A DNA stretch of 64,000 nt from Laguncularia racemosa (GCA_037954665.1 JBBMOL010000368.1:124001-188000), one strand, 5' to 3'; counted from the first letter of the stretch, positions 1 through 12,442 are shown. The notes: generated by a model not told the origin, from the sequence alone. Made by a program: numbers and translations.

Positions 1-342
1 TCTTCCTCATGTACCCTACTATTCATTTTGTGATTTAGCATAAGGTCGTGTAGTTCTCCTAAGTGGTTGTGTACTTTCTAGTATACCGGTACAACATAGT
101 TATGTTGTGAACCATGTGCTTTTAGAAATCTCCAATTTTTGCGAAATGGGAAAAAAGGTTAGAAGGACACATGGGGGTCCATTTATACCTTCTTTGTAAA
201 ATGACTATATCAGCCCCATCATTAAGTCCTTTTTATTGCCATTTTCTTCAACCTTCTTATTTTTATATTTTGATTTATTCTCTCCATGGCGTAAATGCTA
301 TTGTTTAATATATGTTATTTTATTTTATTTTTTATTATTACA
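1..342 (-). repeat. Element A: partial 3' LTR
   Basis: This is the inner end of an LTR that begins outside the window. It is collinear with 19321-19977: both share the stretch around the gtagttctcct motif, the block ending in tccatttataccttcttt, and the same AT-rich end in TATTACA. Relative to that copy it lacks roughly 300 bp between about positions 150 and 155. On the minus strand the LTR begins TGTAATA, directly after a purine-rich tract (GGGGAGTAAGAA, plus positions 343-354). That makes it the 3' LTR of a minus-strand element. Confidence 0.8.
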
Positions 343-1765
343 TTCTTACTCCCCAACCTTTAATAGAACTTTCATCTTTGAAAGTTACTTAGATTGTGAA
401 AGAGCTCTAGATATCTCTTCCTCATCTCCTCTTCTGATTCCCAAGAAAATTCTCCCTTTATTTGATTACTCCATTATACCCTGAGTTACTTGATCACTTG
501 TTTCCTTAGAATCTACTTTTAGTATCTATAATCTTGACAAGTTTCTCTACAATTGTGAGGTTTAGCTATACTTCTAGTGGTTCTAAAGTAGTTACTTAGT
601 CTAAGTTCAATATATATTTCCTTAACATGGAAATGTGAAACACGTCATGTACCCCAACTAGATTTAGTGGTAAGGCTAGTCTATAGGCCATCAGTCTAAC
701 TCTTTCTAGAACTTCAAAGTGTCATACATACCTAGGGTTTAGTTTTTCTCTTAATCCAAATCTCACCACCCCTTTTTGTAGATGATACCTTTAGCAAGAC
801 ATGATCTCCCACTTTAAACTCTAAAGGGCATCATCTTCTATTTACATAAGACTTCTAATAGCTTTGAGCTAACTACATTCTTTGCCCGATTACCTTGACC
901 TTATCCATAGCATCTTATATCAAGTCAGGTTCCAATACTTGTCTCTTACCCACCACATCCCAATGTAATAGTGATTGGCACTTTCGACCTTATAATGTTT
1001 CATAGGGTGCCATTTGAATTGTAGCTTGATAACTATTATTGTAAACAAGCTCTACTAAGGGCAGGTGCTCATCTCAATTCCCATAAAGATCTAGTGTACA
1101 AGCCCTCAACATATCTTCTAATATCTGGATGGTTTGCTCTAATTAACGATCTATTTATGGATGAAAAGTTGTACTAAACTGCAATTTGGTTCCTGGTGCC
1201 TTATGTAAACTCTTCTAGAATCTCCTAACAAATCTTATATCTCTATCATAAACTATTATGACTGGTACCCAATGTAACCTCACAATTTACTTAATGTATA
1301 GTTAAGTCAACTTCTCGAGTTTATACCCAATACTTACAAGTATAAAATAGGTAAATTTTGCGAGTCTATCTACAATTACCCATATGGTGTCCAGTTTAGT
1401 TAGTTTTAGGTAATGCTGTGATGAAATCTATGGACACATGCTTTTATTTCCACTTTAGTATCAGTAGAGGTTGTAACTTACTAGTAGGTCTTTGATACTC
1501 TATTTTGACTTATTGATAGGTCAAACACTTAGATACATACTTTGTAATTTCCCGCTTCACATTCTTCCATCAATAGTGGCATTTCAAGTCTTTATACATC
1601 TTCATACTCCCAAGATGTATAGGGTACCCAAAATAATGCACCTCTTTCAATAGCTCATTCTTCACTATAGCTACACCTAAAACACACAGCCTTTGACCAT
1701 AACGTAGCACTCCTTCTTCATCCGCATTAAATTCCATCACCCTTCCTTCCTCCATTCATTTCTTA
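343..1765 (-). pseudogene. Element A pol, 3' part: decayed integrase and chromodomain
   Basis: Minus-strand remains of a Ty3/gypsy integrase. Reading right to left: the HHCC zinc-binding region (about 1570-1755, YPIHLGSMKMYKDLK followed by CHY), then the core with EQTIQILEDMLRACTLDL and YNNSYQATIQMAPYE (about 990-1150), then the C-terminal FKVGDHVLLKVS region (about 760-830). A weak chromodomain-like tail lies at about 400-560. Stops and frameshifts are frequent, so no product is expected. The closest relative in the window is the integrase of element C (38756-39142). The chromodomain-type tail and the PPT resemble Tekay/Del chromoviruses; that lineage call is inference. Confidence 0.75.
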
Positions 1766-2516
1766 ATTTTTTTTATTTCCACATCATTAGCTTATGCAAC
1801 TTTTATCATGTGCACCAATGTGAGCTATATGCGTAAACTGGCTAATCTCAACTTAATTTTCTGGGTTATAATTTTTAGTTCTAATCTTTGCATATCTTTC
1901 AATATGTTTTGTTAAGTTGTGCTTAAAGTTGCCAGATTGCCATGTCTCTTTCTACTGAGTGCATTAACAACTACATTTGCTTTCCTAGGATGACATTGAA
2001 TCTCTATATCGTAATCCTTTATCAGCTCTAACCATTGTCTCTACCTCATGTTTAATTCCTTTTGAGTAAAGATGTACTTGAGACTCTTATGATCTATGAA
2101 TATCTTGAAATTCTCCCCATAAAAATAAAGTCTCCACAATTTGAGTATAAGGACAACAACTACCAATTCCAAATCATGTGTAGGGTAGTTCTTCTCATAT
2201 GACTTCAGCTATTAGGATGCATATACTATAACCCTCTCATTTTGCATCAATACACATCCTAGCCTTTAGATAAACACATCACTGAATATGAAAAACTCTT
2301 CACCACTAATAGCTAATGCTAGAATCGGTGTTGAAATCAGCATCTCCTTAAAGGGTTTACCAACTTAGAAAGTCCTTCTATAAATCTTTTGTAATAACCT
2401 ACTAACCTCAAGAAGCTTCTGACCTTTGTCACTGTCTTTGGTCTAGGCCAACCATTTATAATCTTTATTTTTCTAAGTTCTATAGATATACTTCTTTATT
2501 GATCACATGGTCTAAG
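1766..2516 (-). pseudogene. Element A pol: RNase H and RT C-terminal remnant
   Basis: The minus strand carries the RT connection and RNase H of a Ty3/gypsy polyprotein: KVRSFLRLVGYYKRFIEGLSK (about 2350-2440), then NYPTHDLELVVVVLILKLWR (about 2110-2210), then IEIQCHPRKANVVVNALSR (about 1960-2020). It ends abruptly at 2516, where the 3' LTR of element B begins. The same protein resumes at 17464 on the far side of B. The 5-bp flanks CTAAG (2512-2516) and CTAAA (17464-17468) mark the insertion site. Confidence 0.8.
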
Positions 2517-3224
2517 TGATATGCTATGATCTAATTCCAATTAACAATCCTAATTGAAGATTCAATTAAGTAATTGTTCACAAAATAGGCATGATCCCTA
2601 ATTACAAGTGAACTCTAATTTCATGTAACAATAATAAAATTAAACTCTCAAATCCTTACCAGATATGACACACTAGTAGAATTAGGAATAACTTGCAATT
2701 GTTGATGCAATACACAACAATTCAAGTCTCACTCACCACAATCCCTAATTTTAGAATTGATAAGAGAGTGAATGGAATAGAAGAGGACTCCCTTTCTACG
2801 TGAACAAGCAGCAAAATATATCTCTCAAAAGTGTCTCTTTTGTTATCTTTTACAAATATTTATACTTGTCCTAAATATGGAAAATAACATAAGGAAAAAT
2901 AATGACACATGGCACCGGTTCTTTGATACCCATCCTTGATCAATAATATACAACACAAGGCTGGTTTTCTTGATTCATTTTGGCTCACCATAGACCATGA
3001 ATCATCCACAAACCAAGCATTAGTCTCTTTGCTCATCAACCTGTAATACCGATAAGTGTACCTAATTAAATACAAAACAATTATATAAAGTAAATGAAGA
3101 CACTATGTGAATGTCTTCGGGTTCCATTTGTTTAAAAAGGATTCTCAATGCTAAGTTCTATAATAGTCCTTTGGCTCTCGATCTTGTTATGGGTCTCGTT
3201 GATGCATTGGTTTGATTCCCATCA
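2517..3224 (-). repeat. Element B 3' LTR
   Basis: Begins TGATATGCTATGAT and ends CCCATCA. It matches 16754-17463 along its length with scattered substitutions. Its inner part (about 2860-3224, minus strand) still encodes the C-terminal tail of the B polyprotein, including the TRPITRSRAK motif. U3 is therefore partly coding. Confidence 0.9.
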
Positions 3225-3965
3225 TCTCCTCGGGTCTATGGAAGATTTGCCCTCAAATATGATGGGTCTTCATGTATATCATCTGTTATATAAGACGATA
3301 GATCTACAACATTGAATGTAGTAGAGACATTGTATTCTCCTAGTAATTCTATCCTATATGCATTGTTGTTGATGCGCTTTAGAACTTTGAAAGGTCTATC
3401 TACTCTAGGTGAAAGCTTTTATTACTTCTTGTGAGGAAACCTGTCTTTGCTAAAATTAATCCAAACTAAACTACCTGGATTATAAATTTTGATTTTCCTA
3501 TTTTTGTTGCCTTGAAGTTTCTATTGTTCCTGAGTTTTTTGGAGGTGTTCAGATGCTTTATGATGAAGTTTCTGAATCTCCTTTGCTCATTCTACTCTAC
3601 TGAAGCTTTCTTACTTTGTTGCCGGATTAGCTATTAAATCCAATGAAAGGGTAGGATTATAGCCATACAGGACTTCAAAGGGAGACTTACTAGTTGAACT
3701 ATGAGTTGACCTATTGTAAGCAAACTCAACAATAGGAAGACACAAGTCTTAATCAGTAAGATTCTTACCAACCATTGCTCTTTGTAAGTCACCAAGAGTA
3801 CGATGGACAACCTCTATTTGGTCGTTCATCTAGGGACGACATGAGGTACTATACATGAGTTTAGTACCAAGTCTTTTCTATAGTGTCTTCCAGAAAAAGC
3901 TAAGAAGCTTAGTGTCTCTGTCAGACACTATGCTGTGTGGAACACCGTGTAGTTTTACAATTTCC

Positions 3966-4875
3966 AGCATGATAGGAATCAAAATTCTACAAGACCTATC
4001 ACCAGGGCAAGAGCTAAAGGGTTACAAAATTTGGTGATGAGGGTCCTCTTTAAACAATCCTACCCAAAGAACATTTGTTTAGTAACTTCTTTTCTATTAC
4101 ATATTTGTTGTGCATTCCAGCAGGTACACTTGTTTGTTTTTACAGTATGGTGGATAAACTCACTAAAGCTCAATTTATGGGTTATTCATGGACCTACATA
4201 AACCAAAGAAGAATTGGTCCAATAATATGTTCACTTGAATTGAAGAACCGGCCACTTGGAGGCCATTTTTGTATTTATAAGTTTGTTTTGGAAAACCGAC
4301 CACTTAAGTGGCATCCTTGTAATTTTGTGGTATTTTTACCCTAATTGGAGCAAATATAAATACTTGCTTACTAGGGTTTTTGAGAAGCCTTTGACATTTT
4401 GAAAAATTAAACACTTATTGCCGTGATGGTTGTCCTTCCATTGCAATAGATCTCTTATCAATTTCTTAGTGAAATTGTGGCAAGAATCAACTAGACTGGA
4501 TTGTGAGTAATATCAATCTTACTCTTATTATTTTACAAATTGTGTTTAGTGAGTAATATCCAAGTACAATTTTTTAGTTACTTGTCCTTGTCCACGTGAA
4601 TTAGGGTTCTTTATTTTCAAATTTGATCACTTCAAATTGAGATTGAATTCTAATTCATTTTCGTGTTTTCCATTGTTTTTCATTGAAGTTTATACACTTG
4701 TTTGTTCCTTACACCAATTTAGTGTTAAACTCGTGAATTGGGGTTCCATTGTGAAGTAATTTGAACACGCCATTTGTTGTTAGAGTTTGTTGTTCATGTC
4801 ACTTAATTGATGTGTTTGCTATCCAATTAGTGAGGCACATCATCTTTTTTGGTATCAGAGCACATCATTGCACAA
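3966..4875 (+). mobile_element. LTR K (5' LTR remnant plus PBS) inside the B integrase
   Basis: A plus-strand LTR of a different family. Its 3' part (about 4180-4840) is the reverse complement of about 62051-62700. It has a TATA-like TATAAATA at 4355-4362 and ends near CACATCA at about 4840. A methionyl-type PBS, TGGTATCAGAGC, follows at about 4851-4862. Host integrase codons resume at about 4876, so nearly all internal sequence and any 3' LTR are gone. It contains two copies of a palindromic block (CCGGCCACTTGGAGGCC and CCACTTAAGTGG). The left boundary is set by loss of integrase similarity and is approximate. Copia or chromovirus origin cannot be decided. Confidence 0.65.
4355..4362 (+). 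promoter_or_regulatory. TATA-like box in LTR K
   Basis: TATAAATA lies about 480 bp before the LTR end and is conserved in the inverted copy near 62520-62528. That supports it as the LTR promoter element. Confidence 0.5.
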
Positions 4876-5340
4876 AAAGGTTAGCTATAAAAAGTGCATC
4901 ATCTATTTTGAGGCAAAGCACAAAATGTGACATTTTGCTGAAGCAATCAATGACAACCATAATGGAGTCTTTTCCTCTCTATGTCCTAGGTAGACGTAAA
5001 ATGAAATTCAGACTAATATCAAGCCAGGGCTGTGTAGGTAGAGGCAAAGGCATATATTCACCTTGAACTCCTTTCTTCCCTTTTGCCCTCTTACAAACAC
5101 CACACCTCTCCAATACTTTGTAGACATCCTTCATCATACCCCTCTAGTAAAAATGCTCTTTCAATAACTCCAAAGTTCTCTTTTCACCAAAATGACCAGA
5201 TAACCCTCCAACATGAGCTTCTCTCACCAACAACTCTCTAATAGAACCATAGGGCATACATAATTTTCCTGCCTTATATAGAAAGCCATCTATTATATGA
5301 TACCCATCAACCATCTTTCCTCCAAAACATCTCTCAACAA

Positions 5341-6600
5341 TTAATTTCAGAAATTCATCATGAGCATACTATTCCTTCCCTTCTTATACTTAATCACATA
5401 GGTAAAACTCTGTAAAAACTCCACCCATTTGGCTTGGCATTTTAACAGATGTTGTTGACCTCTAAAGTGTTTCAGTGACTCATGATATGTATAAATAATG
5501 AACTCCTTAGGAAGAAGATAATGTTGCCACGTCACCAATGCCCTTATTAAAAAATAGAACTCCTTATCATATACTGAGTAGTTTAGAGGTGCACCACTCA
5601 ATTTTTCACTGAAATAAGCAATGGGCTTCTTGTCCTACATCAACATAGCACCAATCCTTACCCTTGATGCATCACACTCCAATTCAAAAATTATGTCAAG
5701 ATCAGGTAAAGCTAACACTGGAGTATTAGTTAGCTTTGTTTTCACCTCCTCAAAACTCTTTTAGGCTCATTCTCCCCAAATAAAAGGAACATTCATTTTC
5801 GTCAATTTAGTTAATGGACTGATAATGCAACTAAAATTCTTGAAAAAATGTTTATAGAATGAAGCCAGTCCAAGAAAACTCCTTACCTCAACAGTTGATT
5901 TTGGTATTAGCCAATCCTTAATAGCCCTCACTTTTTCTTCATCTACTTTGACATTGAAACTAGTTATGATAAATCCAAGAAATGTTACCTTGGTTTGACA
6001 AAGAGAACACTTCTTGAGGTTCACATACGGTTGTTATTCCCTTAGTATTGAAAACACGGCCTGTAAATGCTCAACATGATTTTCCAGGTTTTTACTGTAA
6101 ATCAAAATGTCATCAAAATATATAACAATAAATTTGCCTAGAAATTCTTTCATCCATGATTCATCAACTGCACAAAAGTACTAGGGGCATTGATCAATCC
6201 AAATGGCATGACTATCCATTCATATAACCCATGGCGTGTTTTAAAAGCGATCTTCCACTCATCTCCTCCCCTCATTCGAATTTGGTGATATCTGCTTTTA
6301 AGATCTACCTTGGAGAATACCTATGCACCATGAAGTTCATCTAACATATCATTAAGTCTAAGAATGGGATACCTGTATTTGATGGTAATTTTGTTGATGA
6401 ATCTACTATCAATACACATTCTCCATGTGCCATCCTTTTTAGGAACAAGAAGTGCAGGAACAACATAAAGACTGATACTCTCCCTAATAAGGCCCCGTTT
6501 TATCATTCATCCACCTGACACTTCAATTCTTTAGCCTCTTAAGGATTCATGCAATATGGTGGTCTATTTGGCAAAACTTACCTGGGCTAAAAATCAATGG
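5341..6600 (-). pseudogene. Element B reverse transcriptase and RNase H
   Basis: The RT N-terminal half reads VVPALLVPKKDGTWRMCID and NDMLDELHGA (6321-6506), followed by FSKVDLKSRYHQIRMRGGDEW and YEWIVMPFGLINAPSTF (about 6150-6310). The FxDD region is scrambled by frameshifts. The connection domain appears at 5767-6024 (EVRSFLGLASFYKHF). RNase H lies at 5347-5601 with LSGAPLNYSVYDKEFYFLIRAL. The usual TDHESLKH motif reads TYHESLKH, so a catalytic Asp is lost. The protein is inactive. Confidence 0.85.
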
Positions 6601-7520
6601 CATGTTTAATGCCTCTCAAAGGTGGCAATCCCTTAGGTAATTCATCTAGAAATAGCTCTTTGTACTCATCCAATACTTGGTTTACCACAGGGGGTAACTA
6701 TTCACGACCATCCACCTCTAGTGCATATTTCATCTACAACACATACACTGGCCTCTCATCCTCTATGGCCTCCTTTGGTTCATACTGCCTTACTAATAAT
6801 GTCTTCTTTTTCCTAACCTTATTAATTTGTCTCTGCGCCTCTTGTACTTCAGTAGGTGACATGGGATTCAACACTATATGCTTACCCTCCTTCTAGAACA
6901 CATATGTGTTCCTAAATCCATCATGTAACACTTTCCGATCATACAACCAAGGCCTGCCAAGCAATATATGGATGCACACATAGGAAGAATATGACAAAAA
7001 TCTCATCATGATACTTATCTCTTATGTTGAATGGAACCTTAGCACTCTGAGTAACATGTAAACTACCTTGTTCACTCAACCAGTGTAGTTTATAGGGCTT
7101 AGGATGTGGGGTAGTGACTAACTTCAATTTAGTCACTAATGAAGCAGCCACCACATTAGTACAACTATCTCCATCAATAATAAGAGCACAAAGATTACCT
7201 TAGATGCTGCAGAAGATGTGGAATAAATTTTCCCTTTACTCATCTTCACTAGTAGAAAAGGTAGTCATCTCTCAGCATAATACATTAATGGATAAATATT
7301 GATCATTCCCTTTATCCTCATGTACCTTAGCATTTGCATCACCATAATATTCATCTAATACAGTTGACAGATCTGTGTTATCATGTATGTCTTCTTGTTC
7401 TTCCTCACCCTTAACCTCTATAGTAGTCATAACTCTTTTGTTTGGACATTGTGCAGCTATATGTCCAAAACCTAAACATTTAAAACATTTAACCTAGCGA
7501 TTCTTCCCTCCTGATGTCCT
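6601..7520 (-). pseudogene. Element B protease and CCHC zinc knuckle
   Basis: Minus strand: the knuckle CFKCLGFGHIAAQCPNKR (about 7440-7500) fits C-x2-C-x4-H-x4-C. A retropepsin-like domain follows with LIIDGDSCTNVVAASLVTKL (about 7130-7200) and FNIRDKYHDEIF. The corresponding region of F reads LIIDGGSCTNVVS, so one active-site Gly is altered here. A linker to the RT occupies about 6600-6930 and is largely unreadable. Confidence 0.75.
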
Positions 7521-8161
7521 AGCTACTACCTATTTGTTCTCATACCCAGCAACTATTTTTCCTTTCCCAAATGATTCTTTCTCCCTTCTAATGTCTGGCA
7601 CTATTGCATTCTTTTCCATACTTCTGCCACATCCCCCTCTATTAGCCCGTTCACCCTCAGAAACATACAGTTTAGTAGAGGATCCATACCTATTACTCGC
7701 TACTTGACACAAATTGGATCGCCTCTATCTCTCCACTTTCAAAGTAAACTAAATGGCTTCATCAATGGTGTCATACCTCTACAGCTCTACAATACATGTA
7801 ATCTCATATTTCAACCTAGATACAAAACGTGCCATGGTCTGTTTAGGAGGCTCGACTGCTCACATCGGATCATCAATGTCTCCAACTCCTAGACATACTC
7901 ATCGACAGTTTTGCTTCCCTATCTTAATGTCTGGAGATGCATGAATAACTCCTATTTATAGTGCTCCGATACAAACCTCTTCCTCATAACCCTTTTAATT
8001 TCCTGCCAAGTATGAGTCTTAGAATCACCATCTCTCCTTCTAATGGCTATAAGTTTCTTCCACCATAAGGCGGCATATCCTGTAAACTCGACTGCTGCTA
8101 GATAAACCCGAGTGTGACCATTAATTTCATAACACTTAAAAAGGCCCTCTACCTTATCTTT
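7521..8161 (-). pseudogene. Element B gag, central and C-terminal part
   Basis: Minus-strand gag: from 8161 leftward it reads EGLFKCYEINGHTRVYLAAVEF, then GYAALWWKKLIAIRRRDG, RVMRKRFVSEHY and LQTLR. This matches the retrotransposon gag domain of elements E and F (VEFSDYAxVWWDQL). Several stops follow, mostly where F has Gln. Gag is cut at 8161/8162 by element I and continues at 15699-16135. Confidence 0.8.
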
Positions 8162-9668
8162 CGATAAGTATAAATTAAAACTTATATTTTAGATGAATTC
8201 TAGTTGTTTGTGTGATAAGTTGATGATATTTTGAAGAATTTTGATACTTAAAACATAAATATTTCAATTTCAGGGATGAGGACCACTATTTTGAGAGGAG
8301 ATATCGACCTGGATTGAGATTGGAGATGAATACACGAAGAAAAATTCTTGTTGAAAGGAGTAGTGGGAAAGCACGGTCGTGTGTCAAGGAAACGCGCCCA
8401 CAGAAGCACACACGGTTGAATACATTATTGAAGTCACGGCCGTGTGTTGAGCTTGGAAAATCCATAGAAACACACACGGTTGAGTACACGGTTTAAGCCA
8501 CGGCCGTGTGTTGAGCTTGGAACATCCACAGAAGCACACACGGTTGAGTACACGGTATGAGACACAGCCGTGTGTTATTCCCGTAGGTTTTACCGACACA
8601 ACTCAAAGGCACGGCCATGTATAAGTCATGTGTCGAGACTATGTGCTTGAAAAAAGTCAGCTGTAACAGGAGATTTTTGGGCTTCCATGCTTATATATAT
8701 ATTCTCATTAAGTTCCTAACGGGAGAAGGTAGAGAGACACCTAAAGGAGATAGAAAAACGAGAAAAAGAGAGAAGAGGAAGAGATGGGGGAAAGCTTATC
8801 TAAGGGAAAAGCAACATCAACGGATTCATCCTTCTCTTTCAAAGTGTTTATTCACACGGGTTTTTCATCTTCATTGAGTTGTATCTTGAAAATCATGATT
8901 AGCTAATTTATTTCATACCCAAACCTTATGAACTCTAATTGTCATGTAACATTAGATTGATTGCATAGTTAATGAATAGTGGAATTCTTTGAATTTATTC
9001 ATGTTGTTTATGTAGTGTTGCTAATTTGATGTATGGCCAGCATTGAGTTTGCATTGATTTTTTAGAAGTTGATTGGAAAATCTCTTGTTTGAATAGATCA
9101 TGCATGAATAAAGGAATTCGTATGTAATCTAGGGATAGAGAACATGAATTTTCTGTATTAGATTAAATTAGATAATTTGACCTAATTGAGGGTTCAAGTG
9201 TGTTAATGCAATTCTAATTGATTTTGACAAAAGAGGAATCTTTATCAATGCGATTAAGGTTAGGAGCTAATGAATCTAGGAAGAACATTGGCTTAGTGTT
9301 AGATACTCCGCAGTTCAGAGATAACCATTGCTCGTTAACTGATTTATAAAAAGGGTAAAGTTACATGATAATTAGAGGAGTAGTAAGGGTAGGGTATGTT
9401 CTTAATTATCGAATTTAGTAATCAAGTTACTGTGTTATTTTTAATTACTATATGTTTTGTTAAGTGTTTTTAATTTAAGCAGAATCTCTCGAATTTATGC
9501 GGTTAGATAGTTGGTTTAGAGTTATTATTGGTACTTGCTGATCCTTGAGGAAACAATACCTAAATACAATTCGATACTATTACAATCGATAGGTGCACTT
9601 GCCTAATTGATCGTAAAATAGAGTCGTAGAAAAGGATTTTAAAAATTGTGTGATTATGGTCAACATCA
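8162..9668 (+). repeat. Element I 5' LTR
   Basis: Starts CGATAAGTATAAATT (the other copy starts TGATAAG) and ends CATCA. It carries about five repeats of a roughly 65-bp unit (8365-8660), each centred on CACGGYCGTGTGT and followed by a GAAAATCCAYAGAA-like spacer and CACACGG. A TATATATAT run at 8692-8702 sits just 3' of the array and is the likely TATA box. Short ORFs on both strands across the array are repeat artefacts. Confidence 0.9.
8691..8702 (+). promoter_or_regulatory. Candidate TATA box of the element I LTR
   Basis: The TTATATATATAT run is conserved in the 3' LTR near 14720-14732. It is followed about 40 bp later by a purine-rich transcribed-leader-like stretch. Confidence 0.45.
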
Positions 9669-9674
9669 AGTTTT

Positions 9675-9692
9675 TGGTGCCGTTGCCGGAGA
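9675..9692 (+). other. Primer-binding site of element I
   Basis: TGGTGCCGTTGCCGGAGA begins 6 nt after the LTR end. It resembles the TGGCGCCGTTGCCGG PBS of Athila-type elements, usually assigned to tRNA-Asp; the assignment is from memory of the family. Confidence 0.75.
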
Positions 9693-9799
9693 TCGGCGAT
9701 ATTAAGAAAGCTCAACGCTAACTACTTTAACCATTTATTCTTTAGTATTTGTTGTTTTACATTCACTCTTTTGTATTCCCTTGATTTTCTTTTTAGTTT

Positions 9800-12442
9800 A
9801 TGACAAGGAGCTCTTCATCCAAACTTCTTGCTTTTGACCCAGAGTTTGAGTGGACATCTAGAAGAAGGTTGAGGAGTGCCTTTGAACAAGCTGTGGGAAA
9901 TCCAGTTTTTGAAAATCAGCAATTAGGTGAAGAGGAATTGCATTCTAGTGAGGGTGAGAATTCAGTTGTAGAAATGGCAGATCAACACCGAACGATGGTT
10001 GATTATGCCAGACCTACATTGGATAACACGGGATCTTGTATAGTCAAACCTGCAATAAACGCCAACAATTTTGAAGTCCAAGCGTCTACAATGAACATGA
10101 TCCATAATCAATGCCAGTTCGATGGTTTAGTTGATGGGGACCCCCATGCTCACATCTAGATGTTTCTAGACATCTGTGAAACAATTAAACAGAACGGGGT
10201 GACAGATGAAGCTTTGAAGTTGCGTCTTTTTCCTTTCACATTGAGGGGAAAAGCAAGGTAGTGGTTTAGCTCCTTAGATCGGAATTCCATCACAACTTGG
10301 GCCCAACTGGTGAAAACATTCTGGGACTACTACTTCCCGCCTTCTAAAACGACCAAACTGAGAAATGATATCACATCGTTTACTCAGATGCATAATGAGC
10401 CCCTTCATGAATCTTGGTTAACGTTTAAGGAATTGCTCAGGCGGTGCCCACATCATCAGATGCCCAATTGGTTACAAGTCTCCACCTTCGATAACGGGCT
10501 TGATTATCCAACGCAACAAACCATTAATGCTGCTACTGGTGGTACACTTAATGTGAAGACTCTTGAGGAGTCTCTACAACTATTTGAAGACATAGCAAAG
10601 AATAACCATCAGTGGAGTAATGGCAGGATAAGGCAAAGAGCAATAGGGATCTATGAAGTTGAAATGATGACCACCCTTATAGCAAAGGTTGATGCTCTAG
10701 CCAAAAAGGTTGATCGGATGGCAATATCTGAGTCACCCCAATATTTTCTAGTTGATCAATCAATCGCATCAATAGGTCATGATTATATGGAGTAAGTTGA
10801 TTATGTTAGCAATCCTGTTTGATCTTAGAACAACCCTTACAGCAACACATATAATCCAGGCTGGCGCAATTACCCTAATTTTTCATGGAGTAATCCACTA
10901 ATTCCTCGGGGTAATGTACCTGCACCTGGATTCCAAAGGCCTCCTCCACCACCTTTTACTGAAAAGAAGTCCAACCTAGAGGATATGATTTCCAAGTTCA
11001 TTTAAACCTCAGAGCAGCGCCAACAAGCAATAGATATTGCTTTAAGAAATCACAAGGCTTCCATTCATAATCTGGAAAACTAGGTGGGTTAGATTGCAAA
11101 AATGTTATCAGAGAGACCACAAGGGTCCTTACCTGGGAACATAGAACCTAATCCAACTGAGCAGGTGAAGGCAGTGACCCTTAGGAGTGGAAGGGAATTG
11201 CATTCTAGCACCATTGGAGTGCCAGAGGTTGTACAAGAACAAAAGGTTAAGGTTAGACAAGACAAGGTTGCTGAAGAGGAACAAGCCATTACAATGGGTA
11301 AGGAAAAGGAGCTTGATAAGGAGGAAGATCTAGGAAAGGCCAAGACATCAACAGTTCAGCCTTACAAGCTTCCAATTCCATATCCAGGTCACTTGAATAA
11401 AGATAAAGAGCAAGAACACTTCGGTAAGTTTTTAGATGTATTTAAATAATTGCATATTAATATACCGTTCGTGGAAGCTCTTGCGCAGATGCCGAGGTAC
11501 ACAAAGTTCTTGAAGGGTTTGCTGTCGAACAAGAAATGGTTAGAAGAGGTTTCTACTGTAGTCATTGGAGTAGAATGTTCAACTATTTTGCAGAATAAGT
11601 TGCCTAAGAAACTCAAGGATCCAGGCAGTTTTACTATTCCATGCCTAATTGGTGAACTGCCTATGGAGAGAGCCTTAGCAGACCTTGAGGCAAGTATAAA
11701 CTTGATGCCATATTCACTGTTTAGGAAGCTCAAACTTGGTGAGCCAAAGCCTATAAGGATGAGTTTGCAGTTGGCTGATCATTCGGTCAAATTCCCCAAA
11801 GGAATTATAGAAGATGTCCTAGTAAAGGTAGAAAAGTTCATTTTTCCTGTTGACTTTATTATCTTGGACATGGATGCAGATGTAGTGGTCCCGCTGATCT
11901 TAGGAAGACCATTCCTTACTACTGCACGAGTAGTGATAGATGTTGCTGATGGGAAACTGGTTTTAAGAGTGGGTGAAGATGAGTTGATTGTGACAATCCC
12001 AGCAGCTCTGAAACAATCCTTAAGCGCTGATGATTCTTGCTATGCTATTGACTATGTTGATATGTCTGTGATGAGTTCTATGTAGGAATTGTTATGTCGT
12101 GACCTTTTGGAATTTAGCATGGCAGCAATTAGAAGAGAAAAGTGTGAGAACTTTGATATTCAGAATGTGATGGCTCAATTGAATGCTTGTGAGGAGGCTG
12201 AGATTCAAGAGGATGTGCCATAGGAACCAAGAGCAAGGAGGTCATCAACTGAGCTTCTTTAAGAATTATCTACTAAGGTTCAGTCCATGCAGGAGGAGCA
12301 ACAGAGGATGATGAAGAAGCAGAATAGGTTAAAACGATTCCTTCAGAACTGTTTTACCAAGCTAGGTGAGACGCTTGGGATAGACTTTACGTCTTGCAGC
12401 TGTTCTAGGGATGAAGACGTCCGGGTCGATCCACATACATGA
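9800..12442 (+). pseudogene. Element I gag-protease polyprotein with C-terminal extension
   Basis: One frame runs from the ATG at 9800 to the TGA at 12440-12442, broken by stops (for example 10157, 10258, 10793, 11447, 12083). The N-terminus is MTRSSSSKLLAFDPEFEW. The gag core is at 10310-10700 (FWDYYFPPSKTTKLRNDITSF, LLRRCPHHQMPNWLQ). A proline-rich linker follows, then a charged linker (11102-11400). The retropepsin domain is at 11450-12000: ALADLEASINLMPYSLF, with Glu in place of the active-site Gly, and PLILGRPFLTTARVVID. Instead of RT there is a Gln-rich, probably coiled segment (QSMQEEQQRMMKKQNRLK) and a Ser/Cys-rich tail. Most stops replace a Gln codon. The frame is otherwise intact, suggesting gag-protease was kept until recently. 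Confidence 0.85.

Larger units (their letters stand above)
3225..5340 (-). pseudogene. Element B integrase, interrupted by LTR K
   Basis: Minus strand, right to left. The zinc-binding region reads GVCKRAKGKKGVQGEYMPLP with upstream HVGGLSGHFGEKRTLELLK-like residues (about 5050-5330). The catalytic core begins with PWLDISLNFI at about 5000-5040 and breaks at about 4876. It resumes at about 3965 with EIVKLHGVPHSIVSDRDTK, so the second Asp is visible. Downstream are EFAYNRSTHSSTSKSPFEVLYG and FKVLKRINNNAYRIELLGEY, then the tail RANLP entering the LTR at 3224. Several stops are present. The gap from about 3966 to 4875 is foreign DNA (K). Confidence 0.8.

Noticed and set aside
236..484. Hydrophobic ORF that could be read as a membrane protein
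   Set aside because: It straddles the A LTR end and PPT. The hydrophobicity comes from T-rich LTR sequence.
4851..4863. tRNA-Met-like match (TGGTATCAGAGC, also at 20867, 43305, 48559)
   Set aside because: Only the 3'-end complement is present, directly after LTR ends. These are primer-binding sites, not tRNA genes.
8286..8599. Cys/Phe-rich repeated ORFs on the minus strand (also at 14316-14601)
   Set aside because: They read through the palindromic LTR array. The repeats are of DNA, in several frames, with no protein conservation.
9800..12442. A host gene with aspartyl protease domain
   Set aside because: It sits between PBS and PPT of a complete LTR element and matches Athila gag-protease.
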